64,000 bases of DNA from Symbiodinium natans. Taxonomy: Eukaryota; Sar; Dinophyceae; Suessiales; Symbiodiniaceae. Made by a program: the position numbers and the translations under genes. The stretch lies in the NCBI GenBank assembly GCA_905221605.1, contig CAJNDS010002100.1:355001-419000 (forward strand), in the 5' to 3' direction. The notes beneath the pieces are model-generated. The model was given only the letters and a program-made list of their open reading frames with translations. It was not told where the DNA came from and ran no database searches. The first letter of the stretch is position 1; every line of letters begins with the position of its first letter. Below are positions 18,240-29,194 of the stretch, piece after piece.

Positions 18240-18420
18240 TCCGAACGGGAATCCCAAACTCTATAACCCCTGCAAACCCAGCACACCCTCTAAACCTCTG
18301 AACCCAAAAAAACCCTCTCAACCCTCCAAACCCTATAAACCCTATGAACCCTCTAAACCCTATAAACCCTATGAACCCTCTAAACCCTCCACAACCAAGT
18401 AACCTTACGAACCATAAATG
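18240..18420. repeat. Degenerate CCCTAAA-like run
   Basis: Repeats such as CCCTATAAACCCTATGAA and CCCTCTAAA occur over about 150 bp. They are most likely intronic decay products of telomere-like heptamers. The Lys/Pro/Ser translation of this run is not a protein. Confidence 0.7.
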
Positions 18421-18924
18421 TCCATCAGCCCTAGGGGGCCCTCAAACTCCCTCTGCCGCTTCGAGCAGCATGGGCAGTGCCCGCTCAGCTCCGACTCCGA
18501 CTCCCGGCTGCCCCTGTGAAGATTTTTGGGCAAGTCGAAGCCATGATGGACCCTCAAAAGTCGATGTCTGCTTATCTACACTTCCTCACTCCGTCATACA
18601 CAAGTATGCTTGCAGGAAGCAGGGGATTGTTAGAACTGTTTTTTCAAGTCTCTCGCGCTCTCTGCAAGCACAGCGCGGCGTCGCGCTGTGTCGCGCCCAT
18701 CGACCCAAGGACGACCTCCAAGTCTTCGGGCCCAGAAGCCCAAGAGCCGGCTGGGCAGCGCGGCTCATGGAGGGCTGTTTATTGGGGGGAGAGGAGCCAT
18801 GATTGATGGGCTAGAACAGAAGGCGGAGTATGCCAACCTTTTTTTGGGGTTCAGGGGTGCTTGGGGAACAAGTTTCACGATGACCTGACTTCCTGCTAAG
18901 CCCTAACTGCGCCCTAAACCTTAA

Positions 18925-19820
18925 ATGGCGCATTTGAGGATGAGCGAGCTCAGGGTCACCGTGGCCTTTGCCACCACTGGGGAGACCCACTCAACTGTTG
19001 CTGCTCGGCGCTATGGCAACCATGGGACGTGCTATCTGAACTCCCTTAAACTCAAACTCTCCAGGCACAGCATGTTTGCGGATTTCTCTTCAAGCCATCT
19101 TCACCCTTGCCTCAGGTCCTGCAGTCCAACGCAGTCGTGTCCGACTTGGCGAAGGCTGGTCTGAAGATGTGGATATATGATGATATGTGGATCAAGTTGA
19201 GAGGTGGCTTTGTTGCTCTGCAGCCCGTCGGCAAGAATGGAAGCAATGCTGGCGGTGGGAGTCGGTCTCATGTGCAGGAGTTGCAGAAGACCAGCCAGGA
19301 TGCCCTAGGCAGCTGCAGCTTCCTGAGAGATGGGCTGCCGCTGCGCATGGAGGATCACCGAAAACAGTGAGACTTTTCTTGTCACGTGTTGCAGCATCGC
19401 GTTGTCAATCTAAGCGGAAGGATCGCATTTCGTGCAGCGCGGACCTCTCAGATGTGACGATTCAGCTGGTGGTTCGGAGCCCGAGTGGGTGAAAGTCGCA
19501 AAGCTCTCACTCCAAGACATATACCCGCCATTCCGTGAAGTATCGTACAGTGACAGCACCTGCAGACAATACAGGCTCAGTATCTTTGCATATGCACACA
19601 GTGTTGTGGCCCAGTCCATGCACGATATCTCAGCCAGTCACTCCGTCTTGAAAATGCTAAACGCTGGGCAGCTGTTGCCGGAAAGCGTTCTTGTCACTCC
19701 CACTCAGATTCTGAGGTCCACAGGCTGGAGGGGCGGTGGACGTGGAAGAAGGGAGAGAAGCCGGATGAGAAGCAGGAGGCGCATCAACCCTTGGAGCCTG
19801 AGAGCCCCGAACCCTCCTAG
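18925..19820 (+). CDS. Multi-exon gene fragment, unknown function
   Basis: A first exon may start at ATG 18925 (MAHLRMSELRVTVAFATTGE). A second, 19116-19366, follows the acceptor CTTGCCTCAG and reads VLQSNAVVSDLAKAGLKMWI and on, ending at donor ACA|GTGAGA in phase 2. A third, 19438-19488, begins in the matching phase and reads DLSDVTIQLVVRSPSG to donor GTGAAAG. A possible last exon, 19716-19820, reads VHRLEGRWTWKKGEKPDEKQ to TAG but in a phase that needs another exon before it. The exon 2 to exon 3 phase agreement supports real splicing. The family is not recognised. Confidence 0.5.
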
Positions 19821-19997
19821 GAGAGGGCTTAGGGTGTTCAAAAGGGTTTAGGTGCTTAAAAGGGTTTAGGGGGTTGACAAAGTCTACAGGGTGTGTAGGA
19901 TTTTTTTGGGGATGACAGGGGCTGACAGGTTTTAGAGGGTTCAGGCTCTAGGGTTGCAAGAAATTTCTGAAGCCACTTTCAGCTTGCGAAAAAATCT

Positions 19998-20048
19998 CCA
20001 GAGAGAGACAGAGAGAGGGAGAGATAGGGAGGGAGAGAGAGAGAGAGT
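19998..20048. repeat. GA-rich microsatellite
   Basis: The tract is built of GAGAGA with occasional C or T interruptions. It lies in a non-coding stretch. Confidence 0.85.
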
Positions 20049-20841
20049 CCGAGGTGGCTCATGACTACGAGTGCCACGTTCTGCTGCTGCGCGGCGACGG
20101 CCAAGCGCAGAGTAGCAAATACCACACCTGGCGGTCCGCAGCTCAGATCGCCCGAAGTGCACACAAGATACAGGATGGAGTGGGAAGACAACATACGGCA
20201 CCTAGTATTTGAGGTACTCGTACCCCAAAACGGATCAGAATTTTGACAACCACCCATCTAACTGCTTTTGTATATATACCAGAAAGAACGAGCGAACGCA
20301 ACAAAGGCAAAGTCCATCATCTCTAGCATCGAAACTAGAGATTAGAAAATGTATGTATCAATCCTGTATACTGATACTCGTACAAAAATCGAAACAGAGA
20401 CACGAAACTATCTTTTACAGCAAAAAACAATTCCCGATGCAGCGTGTGCTACGGTCAGATAAACATTGCCATCTTTGCATTAGCAGGGTCTGATGCTCGT
20501 AGACTCATAGCAATTTGTGGGTTCCAGCTTCAAACAGGTGCTTTGTGCCGATGCGTTGAAGTTAGAGTGCGTGCGGAGGGCTCTTTCGGAAAATGGGGCA
20601 CAGACAGGGGCTGGCTGATTGAAGTTTGAGAGGTCGTGCTTGAGTCAGCGTTCTTCGGCTTCCGACGTTAGCCCATGATCAAAAAGACAAATGCACATGT
20701 GTATGCATGTGAGTATATGTATGTGATTGTATATATATATATGTGTGTACATTTATAGTTTTGTTTTTTGGTTTGAGCTTCTCTGCCCTATCGTTTCCCT
20801 CAACTCCCAATCAGCTGAAGCTCAGACTCCTTCCCCCACAG

Positions 20842-21345
20842 CCAAAGCCCGAAACCCGAGGCGAGATGACGAGAACTACGGCAGCCAGCGGACGATCATC
20901 GGCTGCACGAGCCGCCCAGGCCCGAAAGACGAGCTTTCCAGCGCCTTCTTGCGCGGTGAGGGCGCCCATGAAGGCCCATTTTGGGGGGGCTTGAGCAACA
21001 CTCTAGGCTATTTGGGGGCATATTTGGCTTTCTTACAGTGTAGCCCTGCACGAGAGTTTGAGAACAAATGGATCAACCTCCAGTCAGGCTACTGGGGCTT
21101 TTCTGGTTTCAGCTGGTACTTGAGACAAGGGGCACCCCCTCCCGATTTTTGGCACAGGTCGTGGCGTCTGGGAGGTCCAACAGGATCCTGAACCGACCCT
21201 CTGCGTGAGCGGGGCTGGCTTCACCTCTGCCGGAATCATTGAGAATGATGACCTGGTGGTGCATGGTGCTGGTCCCATCCCGCACGAGGTCTTCACGGTG
21301 ACCCTGCGGGATCTCTTGTCCACCTTCGAGTTCTCGCAGGAGTGA
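20842..21345 (+). CDS. Two joined 3' exons of an unknown gene
   Basis: Exon 20842-20955 follows the acceptor CTCCTTCCCCCACAG and ends at donor GCGCG|GTGAGG with one base over. Exon 21158-21345 follows TTGGCACAG, starts with two bases and ends with TGA at 21343-21345. The phases fit. Joined, the protein ends ...DELSSAFLRG followed by RGVWEVQQDPEPTLCVSGAG and ...RDLLSTFEFSQE. The second exon has no internal Met, so it is easily missed. The family is not recognised. Confidence 0.6.
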
Positions 21346-21516
21346 GCCAAAGCATGCCAAAATGCGAGACACCAGGAGACCGTGAGCCCACGACCGTGAG
21401 GACTCCAGCAGTCGCCGCGGCCACAAGAAGCTCTCTCTGTCTGCTGTCAGTATGCAGCACGCCAAGTGCTTGTAGTGCACCGCTGTCCAACCTGAAGAAA
21501 GTTTCTCTTGCCTAAG

Positions 21517-21649
21517 GGTTTCAGCATCCCTCTACAACCCGAAGTCCTCTTTCACCGCAACTCCCTGCAGTCGATGGACCTCCAGCGTCTCCACCAAGCC
21601 GTCGTGGAGGCATCGGCCAGTATCTGCAGAATCTGCCCTCGGCTTAGGA
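21517..21649 (+). CDS. Possible exon
   Basis: After acceptor TTGCCTAAG the frame reads GFSIPLQPEVLFHRNSLQSM and continues helix-like with three Cys to the start of a TTTAGG-rich intron near 21650. No family is recognised. Confidence 0.4.
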
Positions 21650-21760
21650 TTTTAGTTTCTTTTAGGTTTGTTAAGGGTTTGTTAAGGGTTGTTTAGGGTT
21701 TTAAGGATCTGTAGGGTTTGTAGGGTCGATAGGGTTCAGGGAGTTCAGGCATCTTGGTCC
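21650..21760. repeat. Degenerate TTTAGGG-like intron sequence
   Basis: Repeated GTTTAGGG, GTTAAGGGT and GTAGGGTT strings occupy about 110 bp. No coding signal continues through it. Confidence 0.6.
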
Positions 21761-21997
21761 TGGTCGGTTTCTGTGTGCCAAGGTTTGTCGGGTTTGAGTG
21801 GAGAGCTTGGCAGGAATGAGGGCTTTGGGTTGATATGGGATTCCGGAGCTTACGGGCTTGTGGGTGTACATGGGTTACGGGTTGGTTACCTGGTTGGCTT
21901 CAGAGGCTCATGCCTACATACACCCGAAGCCCTGAACCCTTTGAAAGTTGCCTCGGCCAGGCTCAGCAAGAGGACGGCCTCCCGGAGAAGGACTCTG

Positions 21998-22085
21998 AAA
22001 GAGAGAGAGAGAAAGAAAGAAAGAACGAACGGAAGAAAGAAAGAAAGAAAGAGAGCTGCCCACGCAAACCTCTCTCTCTCTCTTC
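21998..22085. repeat. GAAA/GAGA microsatellite
   Basis: GAGA is followed by GAAAGAAA units and, after a short gap, CTCTCTCT, so the ends could pair as a hairpin. Confidence 0.8.
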
Positions 22086-22450
22086 GAAATTAGGCTGGCT
22101 TTTGTGGGTCCGTATCTCTAGCATCCGTACTATACAGGAGACCCTCCAAAAAAGTGACCCTTATCTAGAGAGCTACCCTCCCCAATCTCGCTATTGGCCG
22201 AGAGCTTCGAGCCTCTTCGAGCTGCGAAGTTGTTGCGTGGAGGACTTGGCCAGCGCATTGAAGACGCTGGAAGACTTGAAGGCACAAACTGGTTCAAACG
22301 TGGGGGGAATTTGGGAACGTACTTGGGCGTGATCACTTTGCTGCCTTTTTGGCTGGAGGGGTCAGGGTCTTCGGCGATGAAGGAGCGCCTGATCCCCCAC
22401 ACACTTCCCCCCCAACGGCCCAACACCCCAAACCACGCAGCCCGGCGCAG

Positions 22451-22522
22451 TGCACGCAGGAGGAGGACCTGAGTCGGCTCGAGAGGCACCTGAAGCAGGC
22501 ACTCTTTCTGTTGAAAACATAG
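22451..22522 (+). CDS. Possible short terminal exon
   Basis: After acceptor CCGGCGCAG the frame reads CTQEEDLSRLERHLKQALFL and ends LKT-TAG at 22520-22522, 24 codons in phase 0. It is amphipathic and helix-like. It is short enough that chance cannot be excluded. Confidence 0.4.
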   Translation, partial: CTQEEDLSRLERHLKQALFLLKT

Positions 22523-23046
22523 AAACCCGAAATCCCAGTTCTATCCTCACGATGACGTCTAGAGTCTCTTTAGGGTACAGATGCCAAACTCGCCCAAACG
22601 TCGCCACCCAGAAGACCCTAGCGATGACAGCTTCAGACCCGAACACCCTAAACCCCAAACCAACAGTCTATAAGCCCAAAATCAAGATCTGATCTTGCTC
22701 AAAAGCGTGGCTGAGAGATCCCGCCAAGAACCCACATGCACTTGAAACCCAATTAAACCCTGAACCGGCCTAATGCGCTTTAGTCGGGGGGGCCCCCTGT
22801 TTAAAGTCAATTTTGCGGGGCCTGGCTATTCAGGGCGCACTGACTTTGGGGCTCCAGAGTGGGGTTCCGAATTTAGTCAAAGCGTTCCGTCAGAAAATTT
22901 TGTGGGTTGAAATCAATTGGCAGGGCCTCGCTGCCCTTTCTAGAATCATATAAGACCCGTGGACCGTTTAAAGAAAGCAGGAACCGGCTAACATTAAACC
23001 TTTACTAGCCCTAGATAGTGAATGTCAATGTGGGGGCCCCTTGTAG

Positions 23047-23157
23047 GCCTCCGAAGCATCCGACTTCCGGGCGGTGGACGGGCTGCTCCGGCGTGCGCGG
23101 CTGTGCCGCGAGTTGGGGGTGGAGGCTGGCCCCTCCGTGTTGCCCGCAGAGCCGCTG
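23047..23157 (+). CDS. Internal exon, helical, phase 0-0
   Basis: The acceptor GGGGCCCCTTGTAG ends at 23046 and a donor CTG|GTGTTGGG follows 23157. The 37 codons read ASEASDFRAVDGLLRRARLC and end PSVLPAEPL, with almost every third base G or C. The exon may encode one helical repeat. The flanking introns are G-rich and telomere-like on the right. Confidence 0.5.
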
Positions 23158-23454
23158 GTGTTGGGTTTTGGTTTGTTTATGGGGCTCCTAAAAAGGTTTG
23201 TAATGGGTAATGGGGTTTTTGCAGGGTTTACATAGGGTCGTTTGGGCTCACAGGGCTTGCAGGGTCTCATGGGGTTTGTTGGGTTGAAGGTTGGTTGTTT
23301 GGGCCACGTCTTTTGGTGGACTGTGACTTACATGCATTGAGAGCGTCGTTGAGACGTGCGAGCACACCCTTTGCTTCTCGGATTCTTGCCCGAAGAGATG
23401 CCAGAAGCGAGTCGTAGTTTGCGAGTACACCAGAATCGCCGCGGCACTGCGCAG

Positions 23455-24974
23455 ATGCTGAGAGCCTGGCTGCTTGCGGCTGTTCTCCGCAGCGTGACAG
23501 CGACATGCTCGGTGAATTTGCAAACCGACTCCATGGGGGGCCCCGGCGGCTGCACTCCGGACGGGCTGGCAGCCATGACAAACCTCGAGGCACCAGGGCC
23601 ACAACTGCAAAAGAACACCCCCCCCAATAAGTGGCGAGGCTACTTGGCGACCTCGAAGGATACAACATAGCAAGCCCCCAAAGCAGCCCTTACACGAGGT
23701 TCCGATAAAGGAGGCGATTGATAAAACAACGTGTTTTTTCCGACCGCGGTCCGGAGTTTTCAGAGCCCGAAACCCGAGGCCCCAAACTGCAAGGCAAAGA
23801 CCGACAAAGCAAACACTTTGCAGGCGGGAACTGACGCGAAGTGCTATTGTCCATCCAACATTCGTGGCGGAAACATCAAATTCAAACCCTAAACCATAAA
23901 GTCATAAACGCCAAAACCAACCAAACAGACATCTGTAAGGGCAAACTAGCGCATTGTTTCATTCTCACTTCCAAAAACCACTGGCGTAAACGTTGTGACC
24001 TCTAAACCGCACTCCTTTAGATTCGCCACTCAGGCCGCCCGAAGTCCATCCTCACCCATCTCACTTTAGTCTTGCTGGGATGTTGATGTATTGTTGCTTT
24101 TGGTATCTTGGGGGCCACTCCTGGGTCCTGGAAGGAGAGGGCCATCGTGCAGTGCTTTCACTACTGTGCGTCCAGTTACAGCATCGCTTGGCAACAAGAG
24201 AAGGGGGCGACTGCCGCCGTGGCAACACCAGCTGCAACAACTTGTCCGACTGCATCCCTCGTGTGCAGCCCCGTGCTACTGGGCTGCGCAAAGCCCTTCG
24301 GCGAGTTCCCAAATGCCTGCAGTGGCATTGTGCCACTGGTCGAGAATAAGGCCACTTTCTTTGTGGCATTCTATGCATACAGTGAAGATGCTGGCAACGG
24401 CACATCCCAGCAGGTCTTGGCCACACGTGTGGTGGCTGACCCCAACACGATTTGTTCCGGAGTTTACAAAGTTGATTCGGGCAATTGTCTGGGCCTCAGC
24501 ACCGGGGCGCCGGCCGAAGAGGGTGCCGCAGTTGCCCCACCCATGCCACCGAACATCCCCAACATGCCAGCTCCGTTCCCGGCCGTGGATCCGCAAGAGC
24601 AAACAACGACCACGTCCACCACAACCACCACCACCACCACAACCACCACCACCACCACCACGACGACCACCACCACCACCACGACGACGACCACCACCAC
24701 CAGCACCACCACCACCACCACGACCACGACCACGACCACGACCACCACCACCACCACGACCACGACCACGACCACAACCACGACATCTACATCAGCCGAG
24801 GATGACAAAGATAGTGGGGATAACGACAGCAGCCTTTTCTGGTATGCAGTCGCAGTGGCGACGCTCGTGGTTGTTGTGGCTGGTCTTTGCTGTCGCAGAG
24901 CCCGCCTTGCCGAAGAAGAGAGGGCGCTAAGGAATGCCCAAGAAATTGAGATTCAATCCATCTATCGCTACTGA
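23455..24974 (+). CDS. Secreted type I membrane protein with poly-Thr stalk (two exons)
   Basis: Exon 1 (23455-23589, 45 codons) begins with a signal peptide, MLRAWLLAAVLRSVTA, and ends GAG|GCACCA, a GC donor. Exon 2 (24135-24974) starts after TGGAAG in the same phase and ends at TGA. The predicted protein is 324 residues. It has a Cys-rich ectodomain (at least eight Cys, about residues 50-190) and a Pro-rich linker. A stretch of about 60 residues is nearly all Thr (about 202-262) and is likely heavily O-glycosylated. An acidic spacer, one membrane helix (about 279-298, LFWYAVAVATLVVVVAGLCC) and a 26-residue cytosolic tail follow. Upstream of exon 2 a stop at 24084-24086 blocks extension, supporting the splice. 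A surface glycoprotein role is inference. Confidence 0.6.
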
Positions 24975-25239
24975 GTCGGATCATGACAAGATTCTGCGAT
25001 GTCTCACTGGCTGACATGAACAGTGCTGGCCTTAAAAAACGAGAGCAGGTCCGCCGTTCTTCGAGGGGTTTTAGGAACAAGTGGAGGTTGTTCGAGGGTC
25101 CTTCTTTTCAGATCCATTCCAAGAGGTTCTTGTTCGGAGGCCCTGTAATGAGCAACCACTCATGGAACATACTTACATTTGGGCATCCTGAGCCCCCTAA
25201 ACACCCCAGAAAACCCCAACCAAAACCCCAGAAACCCCA

Positions 25240-25265
25240 AAACCCTAAACCCTAAACCCTCAACC
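25240..25265. repeat. Short CCCTAAA run before an exon
   Basis: Two to three CCCTAAA/CCCTCAA units close a C-rich intron 50 bp before the exon at 25314. Confidence 0.7.
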
Positions 25266-25313
25266 CTGACCCTAACCTCCGAATCTGTCGTGTTGTTGCA
25301 TGGTTTTGTGCAG

Positions 25314-25391
25314 GTGGATCGCTTGGACCTTGAGTCTTACAGGGAGCTCGCTGTCCAGCTGAAGGCCTTCTGCATCCTTTCATGCTTTAGG
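25314..25391 (+). CDS. Exon ending at a telomere-repeat donor
   Basis: The acceptor GGTTTTGTGCAG ends at 25313. The 26 codons read VDRLDLESYRELAVQLKAFC and end ILSCFR. The donor is AGG|GTTTAGGG at 25392, the first base of a TTTAGGG run, and reading through would hit a stop at once (GTT TAG). Family unknown. Confidence 0.5.
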
Positions 25392-25949
25392 GTTTAGGGT
25401 CTAGGGTCCAGGGTTTAGGGTTTGGGGGTCCCTATTTTCTATCGGGTTTTCGGGTTTTTTTTGTAGGGTTTTTTGGGGGGTTGTAGGGCTGTGGTCTGTG
25501 TCTGCACTCAATGATGGGAGTTGGCGTGTTGGTCTTGCGCCAATCTCAAACGCAGGAGCGTTTAAACTCAGGGAGTAGGCTCTGGTGTGAACAGAGCGTC
25601 GGCGTGAGAGTCGGAAAGACATCACAAGGCCGAGGCCCGGATTCCATAGAGGTTGGATGAATCGAAAACACCAAGGCGCATGAAAAGGCCGAAGCAAAAA
25701 AAAATGACAAACCCCAGGCTTCTTCCGCAGCCCTGTAAGCCCCTGGCCAGAACAGGAAGCCAACATTCGCCTGGTGCAGGCAAGAGCCGGATAGTCCCAA
25801 ACACCGAATGCTTCGGAAGCTTTGTAGAAGTGAGTGGTGAGGTCTTGTTTGAGGGCTTCAGCGTGCTCAGAGGATAGGGTTTACAGAGGCTGCAGCGGCT
25901 TATGGAGGTTTGGGGGTTGTACGCGGTTTCAAGTTGGAAGGGTGAAAAG

Positions 25950-26070
25950 CGAGAGAAGCGAGAGAGAGCGAGAGATGCAGAGACACGGAAGGAAGGAAGG
26001 AAGACGCTGGAAGGAAGGAAGGAAGGGAGGAAGGAAGGAAGGGAGACAGAAGAACAAAAAGAAGAGGAAG
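25950..26070. repeat. GAGA and GGAA microsatellites
   Basis: Runs of GCGAGAGA are followed by GGAAGGAAGGAA and GGAGGAAGGAAG blocks. Charged Glu/Lys/Arg translations of this segment are composition effects. Confidence 0.8.
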
Positions 26071-26355
26071 AGAGCTTGGCGCATTTCACCCTTTGGCATC
26101 AGGAGGACATCCACAAACAGCAGCGGCACGATTGGCCCATGGCTCGTTCGTTCTCTGCTACTGTAGCAGTGCGCGGCACGCGACTTTGATTCTTCGAGCT
26201 TCCACAGAAGAGATGTGTAGCTTTCCAATTAGGACGCGTGGCTACGCCACCAAACTCTGCACGAGCACAAAGCCCCCAGACTACTCCATGTATACCACTA
26301 TACAGGCGTGACCGCGAGTCTTACCATGGCCACGGCAACGACTACGGCTGCAGAC

Positions 26356-26872
26356 ACCACCCACCAAAGACCACAAGTCGCCACTGCTAGTGCAAGCACT
26401 GCTCCTGGCTATAATTCCCGCTGCGCTGGTACTGTTCCTTCTGCTTGCACTTCTATTGCCAGTACTGGCTGCTTCTCCCCATACAGTAGCTGCACGTTGG
26501 CAGTGCTGCACAGCCTTCAGTTTTTGCTCCCTGGCCTCGACTCTGTTCGGAAGCCTATGTCTCGTTGTGGAGAGCGGCTTCCATGCCTCAGGCCCGCAGT
26601 ACTGGAGGCCGTCGAGCGCGAGCAGGAGCAGGGCGGTCTGTCAGACATTCTGCGATGAGCTACAATTTATTCCGGAAGCGGGCATCCTCTTCAGATGTGG
26701 ATCTTGCAGAATGTTTACGTGCAGTAAGGCAAACAGATGGGCCTTCCTGCTGACATATGGTAGGCGTGTAGCAAAGCTAAAAAACGAAAAACATCCAGGG
26801 AGAATCGGAGAACTCGTCCTGTCGTTTTTGGCTATCTGGTTTGTCCTGATTTTTTTGTTTCGGTTTGCTTGA
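26356..26872 (+). CDS. Membrane protein segment, Cys-rich
   Basis: After acceptor GGCTGCAG the frame reads TPPTKDHKSPLLVQ. It then has a strong membrane helix (ALLLAIIPAALVLFLLLALL), followed by a second Cys-rich hydrophobic stretch (CCTAFSFCSLASTLFGSLCL) and a polar part with VCQTFCDEL. The frame runs to TGA at 26870-26872, but the last ~60 codons may be intron. The first reliable part ends near 26665. Family unknown. Confidence 0.4.
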
Positions 26873-27202
26873 AAGTATACAGGGAAAACCGCGAACCTCA
26901 CTCGCGAAACACGGGGTTTTGCCAGCGCCCCCACAACCGCCCGAACCAAAAACACAAACAAAACCTCCAGGGAGAATCTCAGAGCGCGTTTCGTGTCTTT
27001 TTCGGGTATTCCGCGGTTTTGTTTCTTGACTTCGGGGTGTTCGGGGTGTTTTGGGTTTAGCTACGTGTCATGTTTTAAGGGGCTCAAGGGCTTACTTGTG
27101 CGCTTCATAGGAGTTAGCTATAGGAGTTTATGGGGTTTCTGTGATTTGTAGGACGTATAGGCTAGCACTTCTAGGGTTCACATGACTTGTGTGATGTACA
27201 AA

Positions 27203-27345
27203 ACCCTAAACCCTAAACTAAACCCTAAACCCCTAAACCCCTAAACCCCTAAACCCCTAAACCCCTATACCCCTATACCCCTAAACCCCTAAACCCCTAA
27301 ACCCCTAAACCCCTCAACCCTAAACCCCCTAAACCCTAGCTAAGC
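27203..27345. repeat. CCCTAAA and CCCCTAAA (octamer) run
   Basis: A heptamer start changes into about 13 units of the octamer CCCCTAAA with some CCCCTATA variants. The run ends 15 bp before the acceptor of the exon at 27361. Confidence 0.9.
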
Positions 27346-27360
27346 CCTTTCCGCGCCCAG

Positions 27361-27804
27361 CATCTCGAGGAGGCAAGCATCCTTGAGCTGGTCGAAGTGG
27401 TGAACTTGCCCTCCGCCATCGCCTGGATCCCAGGAAACAAAGGCCAAGCCTCGTATGGGTTGGGGGTTTAGGGTTTAGGGTTTAGGGTTTGGGGTTTGGG
27501 GCTTTGGGGCTTTGGGGCTTTGGGGCTTTGGGGTTTGGGGCTTGGGGTTTGGGGTTTGGGGCTAGGGGCTTAGGGGTTCAGGGTTTAGGGTCCCAACAGA
27601 GGGGTACCCCTTATAGAACTCAATGTGTTCCATGAGAATCCCCTGAGAAAGGGCCCCAAAATAGGTTCCCTAATTGTTGTGGAAACTTCTGCCTCTCTCC
27701 AGGTATGTGGCGAGGTCTCATTGGACCTGTACCCGAGAGGGATCCAGGAAGAGCTAATCACGTTGCCGTGGGAAATCGTCGAGGCAAATAATGCCTTTTG
27801 CTGA
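27361..27804 (+). CDS. Two 3' exons with telomere-like intron between
   Basis: Exon 27361-27452 follows CCTTTCCGCGCCCAG and reads HLEEASILELVEVVNLPSAI and on to GNKGQAS; its exact donor is uncertain. Exon 27703-27804 follows CCTCTCTCCAG and reads VCGEVSLDLYPRGIQEELIT and ends at TGA 27802-27804. The intron between holds a TTTAGGG/GGGGCTTT run (27463-27590). A hairpin element begins 35 bp after the stop. Family unknown. Confidence 0.5.
27463..27590. repeat. TTTAGGG to GGGGCTTT run in an intron
   Basis: The run begins as TTTAGGG and drifts into GGGGCTTT and GGGGTTT units. Its orientation is opposite to the run at 27203-27345, so the exon at 27361 lies between inverted arrays. Confidence 0.85.
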
Positions 27805-27838
27805 TCCGTGTTGGTTTGGGTGTCGTTTGCTCAAGCAG

Positions 27839-27934
27839 TTGGGAGGTATTCCCTTATACTCACAGTCCTTACTAGGGATTATTATGAGTGCTATAATTTC
27901 GATTGAGGACTGTTAGTATAAGGGGCGTGTTTGG
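27839..27934. repeat. Short inverted-repeat hairpin element, copy 2
   Basis: The left arm CCCTTATACTCACAGTCCTT pairs with the right arm AGGACTGTTAGTATAAGGGG. The element lies 35 bp after the TGA at 27804, probably in the 3' UTR of that gene. It belongs to the same family as 1457, 41287 and 52812. Confidence 0.75.
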
Positions 27935-28079
27935 TATGACAACTTGTTGCAAGGGCTAGACCCATGCATTGGTTGAAAGCTGGCTATTTCCCAAAGTACG
28001 GATGCCGCTAATGTCACACCGACATGTATCGGAATCCCAAAAGGGGTAGCCTGGAAAAAGTCTTGCTGCTAATAGTGTT

Positions 28080-28626
28080 TGTATCAATTTTTGTGGACTG
28101 TTTTAAACCCTACGTATACCCATACTCCCTAAACCCCATAAACCCATTAACCGAGACTCATGCACCCTAAGCTCTATAAACCCTAAACTCTAAGCTCGAA
28201 AAACCCTAAACTCTACCAGCCCTACACCCTACAGTCTACAAACGGTGGCACAGAATTCCGTCAATGCAGGCGAAGGTCCAGATCCCACTCCCGACAACCT
28301 CATCCGGCTTGGAGCCGGTTCAGGACTCCTCTGAAAAGGGATCATTGTTAGTATCATTATGCTTACTACGACTGATACATGGCCAGTATGGTTCTTATGA
28401 AGATTATGGGATCATGATTGCTACGATTGCTACATGGCTCACATCACAGCAGCGAGGATGATGCCTAGTTCTGTTGCTGGATGCCCTAGCATAATCCTGG
28501 ATTCGGGCAACTCCGGGGCATCTTGGAGTCAGACCGCCACCGCCCTTAATCCCCTAGAGTTTGGGTTCAGAGTTAGGGTTTTGGGGTTTGGGGTTTGGGG
28601 TTTAGGGTTTAGGGGCTTTTCAAAAG
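28080..28626. other. Non-coding, telomere-like decay products
   Basis: Scattered CCCTAAA/CCCTATAAA strings (28095-28240) and a TTTAGGG-like run (28575-28612) are present. The centre (28330-28450) contains near-repeated strings GATTGCTAC and TACATGGC. No gene could be supported. Confidence 0.4.
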
Positions 28627-28711
28627 TTCCCGCTCAAGCTGCTCAGGAAGCGCGGGAGAAGTGTGAGCTCCTCCTGGACAGCATCTCCTCGATTCTCGCA
28701 AAGGAGGCACG
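28627..28711 (+). CDS. Possible exon, amphipathic helix
   Basis: After acceptor TTTTCAAAAG the frame reads PAQAAQEAREKCELLLDSIS and SILAKEAR to a GC-type donor. It is strongly helix-forming and perhaps coiled coil. A TTTAGGG run lies on each side. Confidence 0.4.
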
Positions 28712-28865
28712 GCCGAGACTTCATTTTTGTAATATCCCCTTTCCACCTTTTCCTGCCGGGTTTAGGGTTTAGGGTTTAGGATTTAGGGTTTAGGGACTTG
28801 GTCGCTTGCCATCAGAAGGGTAACCACGGGAATTACGGGGGGCGGCCCCGTAAGTGAGCAACTTC

Positions 28866-29100
28866 CCCCGCGCCCGCAGCAAAAAAACAACGCGCCCCCG
28901 CGCCCGCAGCAAAAAAAAAAAAAACGCACCCCCGCACCCGCAGCAAAAAAAGCGCCCCCGTAAGTGAGCAACTCACACCCGCGCCCGCAGCAAAAAAAAA
29001 ACGCGCCCCCGCGCCCGCCGCAAAAAAAAACGCGCCCCCGCACCCGCAGCAAAAAAGAACGCGCCCCCGCACCCGCAGCAAAAAGAAAACGCGCCCACAA
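28866..29100. repeat. Minisatellite CGCGCCCCCGCACCCGCAGC plus A-run
   Basis: Seven or eight units of about 27-34 bp differ mainly in A-run length and CGC/CAC variants. The same unit reappears at 30721-30890, about 1.6 kb away, in the same orientation. Confidence 0.9.
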
Positions 29101-29194
29101 CCACCTCCCACCCCACCCCGCCCCCACCCCCTTCCTCCCCATTTTCCTCCCCACCCCCCCCCCCCTCGCCCCCCCAACACCCCTCGTCTTTTAA

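Noticed and set aside
24464-24930. Poly-Val, poly-His and poly-Trp frames around the ACC repeat
   Set aside because: They are alternative-frame readings of the Thr-coding repeat; only the Thr frame joins a signal peptide and a membrane helix.
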